A DNA stretch of 64,000 nt from CAZBDV01 sp964490765 (GTDB lineage: Bacteria > Cloacimonadota > Cloacimonadia > Cloacimonadales > JAJBBL01), in NCBI GenBank assembly GCA_964490765.1, contig CAZBDV010000009.1, positions 38,922 to 102,921 of the forward strand, read 5' to 3'. Each line of letters opens with the position of its first letter. Within the stretch, counting starts at the first letter, position 1. Made by a program: the position numbers and the translations under genes. The notes below the pieces were generated by a model. That model was given only the letters and a program-made list of their open reading frames with translations. It did not search any database and was not told where the DNA came from. This document shows, piece after piece, positions 25,807 to 34,958 of the stretch.

Positions 25807-26586
25807 ATGCAAGATAGTAAAGAAGCAATTATTATAACGGGTGCTAACGGTAATATAGGTTCAGCCCTCGCTTCCGTTCTTGCAGAAGAGGGGTTTAATC
25901 TTATACTGCACTATCATAACTCTCACCAGAGAATTGATGGTTTAACAAAAAAGTTCAGCTCTTCTGTCGTTAGCATAAGGGGAGATCTCACTGACCTGAA
26001 CCAGCTGGAGAAAGAAATGCAACAGTGCTGTAATGAAACTGGCTTCTCTCCACTTGCTCTCGTTCATACAGCCGCCAAACGGAGTATAGATTCCGCATCT
26101 CTCTCTGATACAACCCCGGAATTGTGGAAGAGTATTTTCGATACCAATGTAATTGGTTCCTACAATATTCTGAAAGTTGTAATACCATTAATGAGACAGA
26201 GATATCATTCTGGTCGGACATCAGAAAAGAGCCGAATTGTTCTTTTAGGTTCCGATGTGAGCAGGATAGGATTACCCTACGGTTCTGCCTATGCAGCATC
26301 TAAAGCAGCAGTCAGCAATCTGGCCCGTTCACTGGCTGCAGAGCTGGCGGATTCCGGGATTCTGATCAATATTGTATCTCCTGGCCCTGTGGATATAGAC
26401 GATTCTCATTTCCCAGAAGAGTACCGACGCTTCAGAGCAGAATATTACTCCGAAATTCTAAAAAGAATACCACTCAAGAGACTTGCCAGGCCGGGCGATG
26501 TGATTTCCCTCTGTAAATTCCTAATCTCAGAAGAAAATCGATATTTAACGGGAGAAGAATTCTTCCTGACTGGAGGAAAATTATAA
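25807..26586 (+). CDS. short-chain dehydrogenase/reductase
   Basis: 259 aa. ITGANGNIGSALASVLAEEG is the Rossmann TGxxxGIG loop, VHTAAKRS replaces the usual NNAG, and the catalytic Ser, Tyr and Lys are in LLGSDVSR and YGSAYAASKAAVSNLARSL. SPGPVDID and YLTGEEFFLTGGKL complete a FabG-like protein. NAD(P)H-dependent oxidoreductase, substrate unknown. It follows coaBC by 17 bp and shares its last base with the next gene's ATG. Confidence 0.85.
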   Translation: MQDSKEAIIITGANGNIGSALASVLAEEGFNLILHYHNSHQRIDGLTKKFSSSVVSIRGDLTDLNQLEKEMQQCCNETGFSPLALVHTAAKRSIDSASLSDTTPELWKSIFDTNVIGSYNILKVVIPLMRQRYHSGRTSEKSRIVLLGSDVSRIGLPYGSAYAASKAAVSNLARSLAAELADSGILINIVSPGPVDIDDSHFPEEYRRFRAEYYSEILKRIPLKRLARPGDVISLCKFLISEENRYLTGEEFFLTGGKL

Positions 26587-27353
26587 TGCACAAAAACCTC
26601 ATATTAGCTGCAATCATACCTTGTGTAGTTATACTCATACTTTTATGCTCACCTCAACTCTATTCATTCATGGATGGTGAGAAGCTCACCTTTGATATCA
26701 AATATGGTTTTATTGGTGCCGGGCAGGCTACGCTTCACGCAGAAGAGATCAATTACCGTGACAATATACCGGCTTACAAGATCACCTCTACAGCGCGGAC
26801 TAACAGATTTTTCGACCGTATCTTCAAGGTCAGGGATGAGATAGAATCTATAATGGATAAGGAGAGACTCGTCTCTCATCAATATACTAAGAGACTGGAA
26901 GAGGGCAGATATCGTCAGTACCGTATTCACTATTACTACCCTGAACATGGCTACACTCATTACATGCGTTACAGTTTTTCCGATCAAACATTTACAGAAG
27001 AACGACTGGAGATACCTTCTGAGACTCAGGATATCCTCTCAGCTTTCTACTGGTTCAGAATGCAGAATGCTGCTCCTGGGGATACACTGATAGTCAATAT
27101 CACAACCGACGGTGAGAATTATGATGCCGGTATTGTCGTAAACCGTAAAGAGACGATAAAAACAATCTTTGGACAGAAAGAGTGTCTGGTAATCGAACCC
27201 ATGCTAGAAGGTGAAGCCCTCTTTCAACAGACCGGTTCTATCTATATCTGGGTTACGAACGATGAATATAAAATACCCGTCAGATTAGAGAGCAAAGTCA
27301 TTTTTGGTAGCTTTACTGCAACCCTCTCCGAAGCAAAAAATGTCCCTTACTAA
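26586..27353 (+). CDS. DUF3108-family exported protein
   Basis: 255 aa. An N-terminal hydrophobic segment (about 4-24, LILAAIIPCVVILILLC) acts as signal or anchor; then GEKLTFDIKYGFIGAGQATL is the DUF3108 opening, with YRQYRIHYYYPEHGY and LSAFYWFRM and a late ECLVIEP strand. DUF3108 proteins are periplasmic beta-rich proteins of unknown role. The start overlaps the SDR stop (TAATG). queA begins within its last codons. Confidence 0.8.
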   Translation: MHKNLILAAIIPCVVILILLCSPQLYSFMDGEKLTFDIKYGFIGAGQATLHAEEINYRDNIPAYKITSTARTNRFFDRIFKVRDEIESIMDKERLVSHQYTKRLEEGRYRQYRIHYYYPEHGYTHYMRYSFSDQTFTEERLEIPSETQDILSAFYWFRMQNAAPGDTLIVNITTDGENYDAGIVVNRKETIKTIFGQKECLVIEPMLEGEALFQQTGSIYIWVTNDEYKIPVRLESKVIFGSFTATLSEAKNVPY

Positions 27354-28398
27354 CAGAAGCTCTTATCGCTATAGCTTGCCACCAGAATTAATCGCCCAAT
27401 ATCCTCCAGACCAGAGAGAGCATTGTCGTCTCCTTTATCTGAACAGAAAAAGCGGTTCGGTTTCTCATTATAGCTTCACCGATATCGGAGAGTTTCTGAA
27501 AGCTGGAGACGTTCTGGTTCTGAATACTACCAAAGTCATCCCGGCAAGGTTAAAGGGTGAAAAAGAGAGTGGTGGAGCAGTAGAAGTCCTGTTAATTAAA
27601 GAATTGAAGCCTGGTCGCTGGGAATGTCTCGTCAGACCGGGTAACAGGTTAAAAACGGGAAGGAAGATCCTCTTTTCCAAATCATTGCAAGGTATCATAT
27701 CAGACCACCTTTCAGAAGGAAGAAGAGTTATCGATTTCCAGCATAGTGATGACTTCTGGGAAATAGTCAATGAACTGGGAGAGATGCCACTTCCCCCTTA
27801 CATCAAGAGAAAAGCTGTCAGTAGTGATGATCATAACTATCAGACTGTCTATGCCACAGAGCGAGGCTCCGCTGCAGCCCCAACAGCAGGACTCCACTTT
27901 ACTCCAAAAATCCTGCAGGAACTCCATCTAAAAGGAATTATAATAGTAAGCCTGTTACTTCATATCGGGCTGGATACCTTCCGCCCTGTAAAGGTAGATA
28001 ATATCCTTGAACATAAGATGCACAGCGAGTTCTGCTCCATTTCCGAACAGACAGCCGATAGCATTAATAAGGCTAAAAAAGAAGGACGACGAGTCATTGC
28101 AGTAGGCACAACCTCGGTCAGAACTTTGGAGAGCTTTGCAGTCAAAAATGCCAACCATCCGGATAATGCAGCGACATACATCTCGTCTGGCTCTAAATGG
28201 ACTGAACTCTTTATCTATCCCGGTTACGAGCTCAAGATCGTGGATGGATTGATCACCAACTTTCATCTTCCGGAATCGACTCTCCTGATGCTCGTTTCCG
28301 CTATCGGTGGATATAATAATATCAGAAAGGCTTATGACCTCGCTGTGCAGGAACGTTACCGTTTCTTCAGCTATGGCGATGCGATGCTAATTCTATGA
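27340..28398 (+). CDS. queA: S-adenosylmethionine:tRNA ribosyltransferase-isomerase
   Basis: 352 aa from the ATG at 27340, which overlaps the previous stop by 14 bp; the frame is open for 12 more codons but the family start is YRYSLPPELIAQYP. DVLVLNTTKVIPARL, GEMPLPPYIKR, YQTVYATERGSAAAPTAGLHF and NFHLPESTLLMLVSA are QueA signatures. It adds an epoxycyclopentane ring to preQ1 in tRNA during queuosine synthesis. Coupled by ATGA overlap to birA. Confidence 0.95.
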   Translation: MSLTNRSSYRYSLPPELIAQYPPDQREHCRLLYLNRKSGSVSHYSFTDIGEFLKAGDVLVLNTTKVIPARLKGEKESGGAVEVLLIKELKPGRWECLVRPGNRLKTGRKILFSKSLQGIISDHLSEGRRVIDFQHSDDFWEIVNELGEMPLPPYIKRKAVSSDDHNYQTVYATERGSAAAPTAGLHFTPKILQELHLKGIIIVSLLLHIGLDTFRPVKVDNILEHKMHSEFCSISEQTADSINKAKKEGRRVIAVGTTSVRTLESFAVKNANHPDNAATYISSGSKWTELFIYPGYELKIVDGLITNFHLPESTLLMLVSAIGGYNNIRKAYDLAVQERYRFFSYGDAMLIL

Positions 28399-29144
28399 AA
28401 GAGATTCCTTTTTTTGACCAGAGACTAGATTACAAGAAGATCAGCAGTACCTTCAGCGAAGCGCGGAAACTGATCCTGAACAGGGAAGTTCAGGGAAATT
28501 TCTTGCTCGTGACAGAAACACAAACAGCAGGGAAAGGCAGGAATACAAATCACTGGTTCTCTCCTGGTGGTGGACTGTGGTTCACTGCTGGCTTCTATAA
28601 CCTCCCGCTCAGAAGTTCACTCACATTATATCTGGCTATCTGTATAACTCAGTCGATCAACGAACTCTTCCCGGAGACTACAGGTGAACTGGCTGTAAAG
28701 TGGCCCAACGATCTGATGCTTCAGAACAAAAAATTAGGGGGGATACTTACTTCAGCCTTTCCTGATTTGAAATATATTATTTCCGGTATCGGTCTTAATA
28801 CCAACAACAGGGAATTCCCACCTGAACTGCAGAACATAGCTGTTTCACTGGCTTATTATACCGGAAGGGAAATAGATAATGAAGATCTGCTCTCCAAAAT
28901 TTTCGAGAAGTTTGCTGAAGGATTACCCGATTATCTGGATAACGAACTCCTTAATCTTAAACCACTCTATGACAGGGATTTTTCTTATCTGAAAGATAAA
29001 AAAGTTATTCTGCAGACCGACTATGAAGAATTTATCGGCAGAGTAAAGGGTATCAATCAGAAAGGTGCTCTGATTCTGCAACTGGAAAACGGTAGTTTTC
29101 AACCGTTTTACAGCGGCTCGATCACCTGGATAGAAGATAATTAG
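28395..29144 (+). CDS. birA: biotin-[acetyl-CoA-carboxylase] ligase
   Basis: 249 aa, the short form without the DNA-binding domain. TQTAGKGRNTNHWFSPGGGL contains the biotinoyl-AMP loop (GKGRNTNHW for the usual GRGRxxRxW), KWPNDLMLQNKKLGGIL the catalytic Lys and KLGG loop, and a C-terminal SH3-like part follows. It biotinylates carboxyl-carrier proteins. Its ATG overlaps the queA stop by 4 bp. Its stop codon overlaps, on the opposite strand, that of the pyrophosphorylase gene. Confidence 0.93.
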   Translation: MKEIPFFDQRLDYKKISSTFSEARKLILNREVQGNFLLVTETQTAGKGRNTNHWFSPGGGLWFTAGFYNLPLRSSLTLYLAICITQSINELFPETTGELAVKWPNDLMLQNKKLGGILTSAFPDLKYIISGIGLNTNNREFPPELQNIAVSLAYYTGREIDNEDLLSKIFEKFAEGLPDYLDNELLNLKPLYDRDFSYLKDKKVILQTDYEEFIGRVKGINQKGALILQLENGSFQPFYSGSITWIEDN

Positions 29145-30532
29145 AAGACTCTATCTTCAACCAGAGTTACATTGAAGAGGAAAGCCGGCTCTCTCGCTTC
29201 CAGCTTTACATTTCCTTTAATAATCACTTCCTCACCAAAACGGATATCTCCAATAACCTCCAGACGTTGGCATTCCTTTAAGGAAGGAGCACCATCAGGA
29301 AATCTCTTTCGTAAATCATCTATCGTGCTGTAATATCTTTCATCGAGAATGACTGTTGGTGCCTGCCTGCAGCTCTTATCCAAAACTATCCTGTAATCAT
29401 CGGTAAGTTGGTAAGCATCCGACCAGATTGTGAGTAGATCATTCGTTTTCTTAACTGGAGCGAACCTCTCTCGCGGTACTATTAACGCCTTTGAGTTAGC
29501 GAACATACTTATTGCTGCGCCCATAGCTGTCTCGATTTGAATGACCGGCGTGCCGTCTACTACTTTATCGTTACGTATCAGTGGTAGTAGAAAGAGATTG
29601 TTGTTCTCTTCCATATACTTTTTTAAAATCTTAAGATTAATCCAGAGATTGTTGGTATTGAAATAACGATATAAATCTATATCCTGGAACTCATCAATTT
29701 CATCTTCCGGACATTGAGCTACCTCTCTTAAAACAAGTTGATTGGCAAAATTCTGGGCGAGATGACCACCCTTCTTATCTGTCTCCGTCCTTCTGCAGAC
29801 CTCCATCAAAAATGGAATCTCATTCTCTATCATATAATTGAGTATCTTCTCGTCAGCTACCGCACCAAGATTATCGGAATTGGAGATGAAGGCATATTCT
29901 ATATCAGATTCCAGTAGCCTCCGTAACACTCCCGATATTATCATCGCCATGTAGATATCTCCATGACCGGGTGGATTCCAGTTCCGATTACTATCAACAG
30001 GATGCTTAAACGGTTGCATTGTCTCCTTTGTTATCCTCGGATATTTGTTCTGGGTAAAACTATAGGGAACATTGAAGAGCCCTAAGTTAGGATATTTTTC
30101 CAGATATCTCAATGTGTCTTCATTTGTGTTAAAACTGTTCATAAAGATCAGAGGTATCTTTTTGCCGGTTCTTCCCCGGAAATCTAAAACCTGCTTCGTT
30201 ATTATATCCAGAAAATTGAAGTTGTCTTTGACTGGCAAGAGCGATTTTGCCCCTTTCAAACCCATTGAAGTTCCCAATCCGCCATTTAGTTTGATTATTA
30301 CAAGTCTGTCCAGATTCTCGCGTGTTGTATGCTTTAAATCATCAAAATCTACCAGATTAGACTCTTCTGGAGGTTCTATTTCTGACCTGGTCATCTTACC
30401 GGTAATTCCCAAAATCACCTGATGCAGATAGTAGAGAAAGGTCTCTATTATGAGGTCATTTAACCCCTCATTCTTCATTATCTGACGATACTCATTGAGT
30501 AATTTACTGTGTGATACTGTCGTCTCTGGCAT
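29141..30532 (-). CDS. UDPGP-family UTP-sugar-1-phosphate uridylyltransferase
   Basis: 463 aa from the ATG at 30532, chosen because CGGAGG lies 6 bp before it. IIKLNGGLGTSMGLKGAKSL (about 80-100) is the nucleotide-binding loop of the eukaryote-type UDP-glucose pyrophosphorylases; PGHGDIYMAM, FISNSDNLGA and ETAMGAAISMF follow. The C-terminal part is a short beta helix (VIGDIRFGEEVIIKGNVKLE). It makes UDP-sugars from UTP and sugar-1-phosphate, most likely UDP-glucose; other hexoses cannot be excluded. Its stop codon overlaps that of the convergent birA. Confidence 0.88.
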   Translation of the reverse strand: MPETTVSHSKLLNEYRQIMKNEGLNDLIIETFLYYLHQVILGITGKMTRSEIEPPEESNLVDFDDLKHTTRENLDRLVIIKLNGGLGTSMGLKGAKSLLPVKDNFNFLDIITKQVLDFRGRTGKKIPLIFMNSFNTNEDTLRYLEKYPNLGLFNVPYSFTQNKYPRITKETMQPFKHPVDSNRNWNPPGHGDIYMAMIISGVLRRLLESDIEYAFISNSDNLGAVADEKILNYMIENEIPFLMEVCRRTETDKKGGHLAQNFANQLVLREVAQCPEDEIDEFQDIDLYRYFNTNNLWINLKILKKYMEENNNLFLLPLIRNDKVVDGTPVIQIETAMGAAISMFANSKALIVPRERFAPVKKTNDLLTIWSDAYQLTDDYRIVLDKSCRQAPTVILDERYYSTIDDLRKRFPDGAPSLKECQRLEVIGDIRFGEEVIIKGNVKLEAREPAFLFNVTLVEDRVF

Positions 30533-30648
30533 ATCAACCTCCGAAATAAAAACTATGAATGTATGTCTAAATAACTTAGCAGAACAGGTCAACAAAAAAC
30601 GACTATTTCTTGCCCTTATCCCAGATTCCCGGTGACTGATCGCTTTTA

Positions 30649-32910
30649 TTACTTCAAAAGTATCATCTTTTTGCTGTCTCTCTCCCCTGAACTCTCAAGG
30701 CTGTAAAAATAGATACCACTTGCGACAGAATTGCCTTTATTACATCTACCATCCCAGATAACATTATGCTCACCCTCTTCTAAAGAGCTGTCCAGGAGAG
30801 TTCTGATTAACCTTCCTCCCAGATCATATATTTTGATAGTAGCTCTCCCCTCATTTCTGAGTGTGAATGTTATTGTTGTTTCCGGATTGAACGGATTGGG
30901 ATAATTACCCTTGAGTTGTGATATGTATTCGGTAGCATAAGGGTAATCTATATCAACACCCTTGTATACAAACTCGATAGTGGCAATTTCTGAAGCTCCA
31001 TACTCATATACAGCCTGAACACCGGCAATATATTCCTGATTTACTACCAGATCTTCAAACTGATAAAAAGTCTCCTCTGTTATCTCGACCAGTACATCAT
31101 CAAGGTAGATGTTATATTCGAGCAGTTCCAGCCTCCGGTTACCCTTTTTCCGATTAACTGTCTCGGTCATACGGACTTCAGGTTCCTCCCAGGTAAAGAG
31201 CCCGGTATCATCTTCAACTTGCAGATTTGTTGGAGCTGGGAATTCTGGCATCAGCACTTCCAGTTCAACAGAAATACTGATCTGTTCACCTGCATTATTC
31301 TCAATCACTATGGCCGCATAATGGACAAGATCCGGTTCTAACTCCTCTGTTTCAAATGATACCTCAACCTCCATCATCTCTCCCGGGGCAATAACGCCAC
31401 TGTCAGGATCGAAGAATATCCAAGTCTGTCGCCTATCTAACAGATCATCGAAGTAAAGTTCAAAGGTCAAAGGTCCTTCTCCAACGTTTTCTATGATCAG
31501 TGATTCCGTCAGAATTTCTCCATATGTGGCAACCAGAGCATAAAACTCTGGAGAATATGCTATCTCAGGGTCTCCGTAAGGTGAAGGGGGTGGATCTTGT
31601 AGATTATTCAGAAGATAGGGATACGTTACCTGCTCCTCTATCTGCCAGATCTCGTCAAAAACCCAGGTATAAAAAGAATTTTCCTGAACCATCTGAGATG
31701 TTGTCATTCCCTGACCACCAGCACTGTTGTTCTGGTTGGACGTATCTCTGTTCCAGTAACTTACCAGAGTCATACCACCCCTGTCATATCCGATCAGACC
31801 ACCTACAGGAGGATTACCTGATACCTCCCCTACTGAATATGAATATTGTACGACAGCACCGATATAGAGTTCACCCAGAAGACCACCTACCCCGAATTGA
31901 CTTGTAGAATTATTTAAACCAAAAACCGAACCGAGGGCGTAAGAATCTGATATAGTTCCGTGATTCCTGTTCTCTCCTACTAACCCGCCAACACTGGAAT
32001 CTCCTGAAACATCTCCGATAGCATAACACTCAGATATCAGAGCATCATCAAGCCCTGCATTACCACCGGCCAGTCCTCCAACATTATTAGATGAACTGGT
32101 AACACTGCCGGTAGCATAACAACGCAAAATCGAACCCTTATAGTTTCTCCCAACCAGGCCGCCGGTGTATATCACACCGTTAACATTCCCCGTTGCATAA
32201 GAGTCTGTGATCAAATTATCATTCCAACCGACCAGACCACCGTAACTGTTATTGCCTGTACCGGTTACATCTGCTGTAGAATGGCTGTTCACTATTGTAG
32301 ACCCTGTCCTGTTTCTCCCTACCAGTCCTCCACCATTGTTACCGAAAGCGGTTATACTGCCGTGAGTTTGACAGCTGTCTATAGTGCCCAGATTATTCTC
32401 TCCGGCTATTCCACCCACTCCGTTCTGTCCGGAGATATTACCATTGACAGAACAGCCAACAAGCGTTCCTCTATTATTGCCAACCAGTCCGGCTGTGAGA
32501 GAATAACCATTAATATTCGCGTTTTCGATATGTAGATTACTGACCTGACCGAGTAGGCCTATTACTCCAAAAAGCCCCATGTACCAGCTATCCGGCCTGT
32601 CGATAAAGAGATTATTGATAACAAAACCATCTCCGTCAAAGTACCCCGTAAAATTGTTAGCTGCACTTCCCAAAGGAAGCCATCCCTCCTCACTGTTATA
32701 GGGTGGAACATCAAGATCGATATCGTTCATCAGTATAAAATGTTTATCACTGTTAGCATCACCGAGATAGTCTCTAACCAGATCGAGGTGATCCGGTGTA
32801 GTAATCTGCCAGGGATTGAACTCAGAACCATCACCACCCGCAAATTGAGCATACAGCCCGACAAAACCGAACAGTAATATTATAGTCGTTATTAAACCTG
32901 TCTTCTTCAT
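30649..32910 (-). CDS. secreted GLUG-repeat protein with Por-type C-terminal sorting domain
   Basis: 753 aa. Signal peptide 1-21 (ending GLYA), then a GLUG-repeat beta-helix (about 95-400) with many copies of the pattern GGLVGxN...SYATGxV. A sandwich region with FNIENVGEGPL-like, ASH-type sequence (about 450-560), a fibronectin-III-like stretch and a C-terminal domain beginning NYPNPFNPETTI and ending ASGIYFYSLESSG then KKMILLK follow. The last part is the type IX (Por) sorting-signal layout seen across the FCB group. Probable cell-surface adhesin or enzyme scaffold. A minus promoter is seen at 32941-32967. Confidence 0.88.
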   Translation of the reverse strand: MKKTGLITTIILLFGFVGLYAQFAGGDGSEFNPWQITTPDHLDLVRDYLGDANSDKHFILMNDIDLDVPPYNSEEGWLPLGSAANNFTGYFDGDGFVINNLFIDRPDSWYMGLFGVIGLLGQVSNLHIENANINGYSLTAGLVGNNRGTLVGCSVNGNISGQNGVGGIAGENNLGTIDSCQTHGSITAFGNNGGGLVGRNRTGSTIVNSHSTADVTGTGNNSYGGLVGWNDNLITDSYATGNVNGVIYTGGLVGRNYKGSILRCYATGSVTSSSNNVGGLAGGNAGLDDALISECYAIGDVSGDSSVGGLVGENRNHGTISDSYALGSVFGLNNSTSQFGVGGLLGELYIGAVVQYSYSVGEVSGNPPVGGLIGYDRGGMTLVSYWNRDTSNQNNSAGGQGMTTSQMVQENSFYTWVFDEIWQIEEQVTYPYLLNNLQDPPPSPYGDPEIAYSPEFYALVATYGEILTESLIIENVGEGPLTFELYFDDLLDRRQTWIFFDPDSGVIAPGEMMEVEVSFETEELEPDLVHYAAIVIENNAGEQISISVELEVLMPEFPAPTNLQVEDDTGLFTWEEPEVRMTETVNRKKGNRRLELLEYNIYLDDVLVEITEETFYQFEDLVVNQEYIAGVQAVYEYGASEIATIEFVYKGVDIDYPYATEYISQLKGNYPNPFNPETTITFTLRNEGRATIKIYDLGGRLIRTLLDSSLEEGEHNVIWDGRCNKGNSVASGIYFYSLESSGERDSKKMILLK

Positions 32911-32940
32911 ATACCCCTCCTTCTAGCCCTTTTATTTTAA

Positions 32941-32967
32941 ATTCTATTATAAACACGCAAATGTCAA
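32941..32967 (-). promoter_or_regulatory. candidate promoter of the GLUG-repeat gene
   Basis: On the minus strand TTGACA (32967-32962) and TAGAAT (32946-32941) are 15 bp apart and 31 bp from the start codon. The spacing is short. Confidence 0.4.
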
Positions 32968-33117
32968 GCAAATTAAACAGGCAATCTCTACCATTCCTCT
33001 ACTGCTCTATTGCTTGTTATCTACCCGCTCGTGTTCATATCCTGCCCTCAACAAATTCTGTTGACACTTATGGGAACTCACGCAGTCATAGTAATGTTAA
33101 CGAAGGAGGCTTTCCCT

Positions 33118-33543
33118 ATGAAACAGATTTCTTTTCTGTGCTTATTGCTATCTCTTTTTATTATCACCTGTACCCCCCGTATGCCTGAGAGAGATAGACA
33201 GGAAGAAGCTGCACTGGATGCCACTCTTAAATGGCTTGTTCTTCTGGATACTGGTAAGTGGGATCGGAGCTGGATAGAAGCCGCTCAATCCTTCCAGGAT
33301 GTTGTTGATAGAGGGGAGTGGACAGAGACTATCGAGCTTATCCGTGCACCTCTGGGTGATCTACTCTCTCGCAAAATCCTGACAATTCAATATACTGACA
33401 ATCTACCTGATGCTCAGGAAGGCAAATATTTTATAATTCAGTTCGAGAGCTCTTTTGCTAATAAAGATAATGCTATCGAAACCCTACTACCTTCTCTGGA
33501 GGAAGATAAGGGTTGGCGGATATCCGGTTATTATATCCGATAA
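33118..33543 (+). CDS. DUF4019-like small exported protein
   Basis: 141 aa from the ATG at 33118, fixed by GAAGGAGG at about 33102. A signal sequence (about 1-18, ending FIITC) with a Cys at 18 may make it a lipoprotein, although Thr at -1 is unusual for a lipobox. ALDATLKWLVLLDTGKWDRSW followed by RKILTIQYTDNLPDAQEGKYF (read as about 30-110) fits the DUF4019 NTF2-like pattern. Function unknown. Monocistronic. Confidence 0.7.
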   Translation: MKQISFLCLLLSLFIITCTPRMPERDRQEEAALDATLKWLVLLDTGKWDRSWIEAAQSFQDVVDRGEWTETIELIRAPLGDLLSRKILTIQYTDNLPDAQEGKYFIIQFESSFANKDNAIETLLPSLEEDKGWRISGYYIR

Positions 33544-33799
33544 TAGCAGTATTTTTCATTCTTGTTCTGTTGATGTAACCACCATATATTTATTTTTCCC
33601 ATCAAATTATCATTCAAAGCAGCTTTCAGAGGTTCTAACGGTGATGCTAGCCCCTTCTATCTTTATGAAACGAGAAAAATTTTGACGAAATAGTAAAAGC
33701 TACTATTATATCTAAACAGAACCATAAAGAATCTGTTTAAAAAGTGATTGACATTTTTTAAGCAGTTTTTTGATTGGCTCAAATTGAATGAGGAGGTAG
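33544..33799. other. intergenic region upstream of the polyamine genes
   Basis: A+T-rich, no conserved coding frame. TTGACA at 33748-33753 is a possible -35, but the expected -10 (TGATTG) is weak. No tRNA or riboswitch fold was recognised by eye. Confidence 0.35.
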
Positions 33800-33805
33800 A
33801 TGAAG

Positions 33806-33937
33806 ATGAAAAATAACTTATTGAAAAATCAAGTAGTTAGTAGCCTGTATCTGCACTTCATTCACTCCCATATCTGCAAGAACAGAGAGGTTTTTTTGGT
33901 AGAAGCTTGTGCTTTTGCCTCCAGATTGAGTTACTGA
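33806..33937 (+). CDS. putative short leader ORF before speD
   Basis: 43 codons from the ATG at 33806 (or 45 from 33800) to TGA at 33935. A perfect AGGAGG (33791-33796) is 9 bp from the second ATG. The peptide begins MKNNLLKNQVVSSLYLHF and ends EACAFASRLSY; it resembles no family I know. speD begins 92 bp later. A strongly initiated short ORF in front of a SAM decarboxylase gene could be a regulatory leader, as known for eukaryotic AdoMetDC; this is only an analogy. Confidence 0.35.
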   Translation: MKNNLLKNQVVSSLYLHFIHSHICKNREVFLVEACAFASRLSY

Positions 33938-34029
33938 AGCATTGTTAGTATATTACCGCAAAATTGAGACAGATATTTCTCTCTCATAATCGAAACTAAG
34001 AGAACAATATTCAGTATATGGAGGTATAA

Positions 34030-34470
34030 ATGCAAGCTTTAGGACGTCAAATACTCGTCGAATTTTACCAGTGCAATTCAGACATTCTCAAGAATGTCGA
34101 GAAGATAGAAGATGCAATGTTAACAGCTTGTCGTCTTGCCAAAGCGACGATAGTAAGACACACATTTCACGAATTCAGCCCTTTCGGTGTCAGTGGTGTG
34201 GTTGTAATAGCCGAATCGCACGTAGCTATACACACCTGGCCTGAGTACAATTACGCAGCCGTAGATATCTTTACCTGTGGTGAGACCATTGACCCCTGGG
34301 TAATCTTCAAGTATCTTGAAAAGCAGTTCGAATCACGCCAATCAAGCAACATGGAATTGAAACGGGGTATGTTTGAAGTTGGTGACAGAAAGTTACTGCA
34401 CAAACCCGCTAACGCTATGGAACAGGAAGAGAAAGAGCAGCCTGTTTACTCAACAGGAGAATTGGTTTGA
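34030..34470 (+). CDS. speD: S-adenosylmethionine decarboxylase proenzyme
   Basis: 146 aa, short prokaryotic class. HEFSPFGVSGVVVIAESHVA contains the self-cleavage site Glu62-Ser63, which yields the pyruvoyl group on Ser63; HTWPEYNYAAVDIFTCG supplies the catalytic His and Cys83. The product is decarboxylated SAM, the aminopropyl donor for spermidine. GGAGG lies 6 bp before the ATG. It is first of four polyamine genes; its stop shares one base with the next ATG. Confidence 0.96.
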   Translation: MQALGRQILVEFYQCNSDILKNVEKIEDAMLTACRLAKATIVRHTFHEFSPFGVSGVVVIAESHVAIHTWPEYNYAAVDIFTCGETIDPWVIFKYLEKQFESRQSSNMELKRGMFEVGDRKLLHKPANAMEQEEKEQPVYSTGELV

Positions 34471-34937
34471 TGATGGTCAAAACACCGGACAAATACTTCT
34501 TTGCCAAAGGAACATCAGAGGGGCTTACGAGGCTTAACTCTTTTGATAGAGCTCTGATCAACTCAGGTATAGGTGACACCAATCTGGTCAGGATGAGCAG
34601 TATCGTGCCCCCTGCCAGCCGGGAGATCGAGCCGGTAAAACTACCTGGAGGAGCACTGATCCCCGTAGCTTATGCCAGTCTGACTTCCGATATACCCGGT
34701 CAGATAATATCGGCAGCCGTAGCGATAGGCATCCCGGAAGATGATTCACTGCCCGGACTGATCATGGAGTACTCAGCAGTCCTGGAATCCGAACACGTAG
34801 AGAATTACGCTCGTGAGATGGTGATAGAGGGTTTTCGATATCGCAACCGCAAATTGAAAGAGATTAAATCGACAGTAATCTCCACCCCGGTGGAGAGTAT
34901 TGCAACCGTCTTTGCCGGTGTAATCCTCTGGTATTGA
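34470..34937 (+). CDS. pdaD: pyruvoyl-dependent arginine decarboxylase
   Basis: 155 aa, family length. The self-cleavage site is Ser43-Ser44 in VRMSSIVPPAS; PGGALIPVAYASLTSD and EYSAVLESEHVENYAREM are family signatures. It turns arginine into agmatine with a pyruvoyl cofactor instead of PLP. ATG at 34470 overlaps the speD stop by one base, with AGGAG 11 bp upstream. With SpeB, SpeD and SpeE it completes the route arginine to spermidine. Both decarboxylases here are pyruvoyl enzymes. Confidence 0.95.
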   Translation: MMVKTPDKYFFAKGTSEGLTRLNSFDRALINSGIGDTNLVRMSSIVPPASREIEPVKLPGGALIPVAYASLTSDIPGQIISAAVAIGIPEDDSLPGLIMEYSAVLESEHVENYAREMVIEGFRYRNRKLKEIKSTVISTPVESIATVFAGVILWY

Positions 34938-34958
34938 TACTTACTCGGAGAGGTTGAT

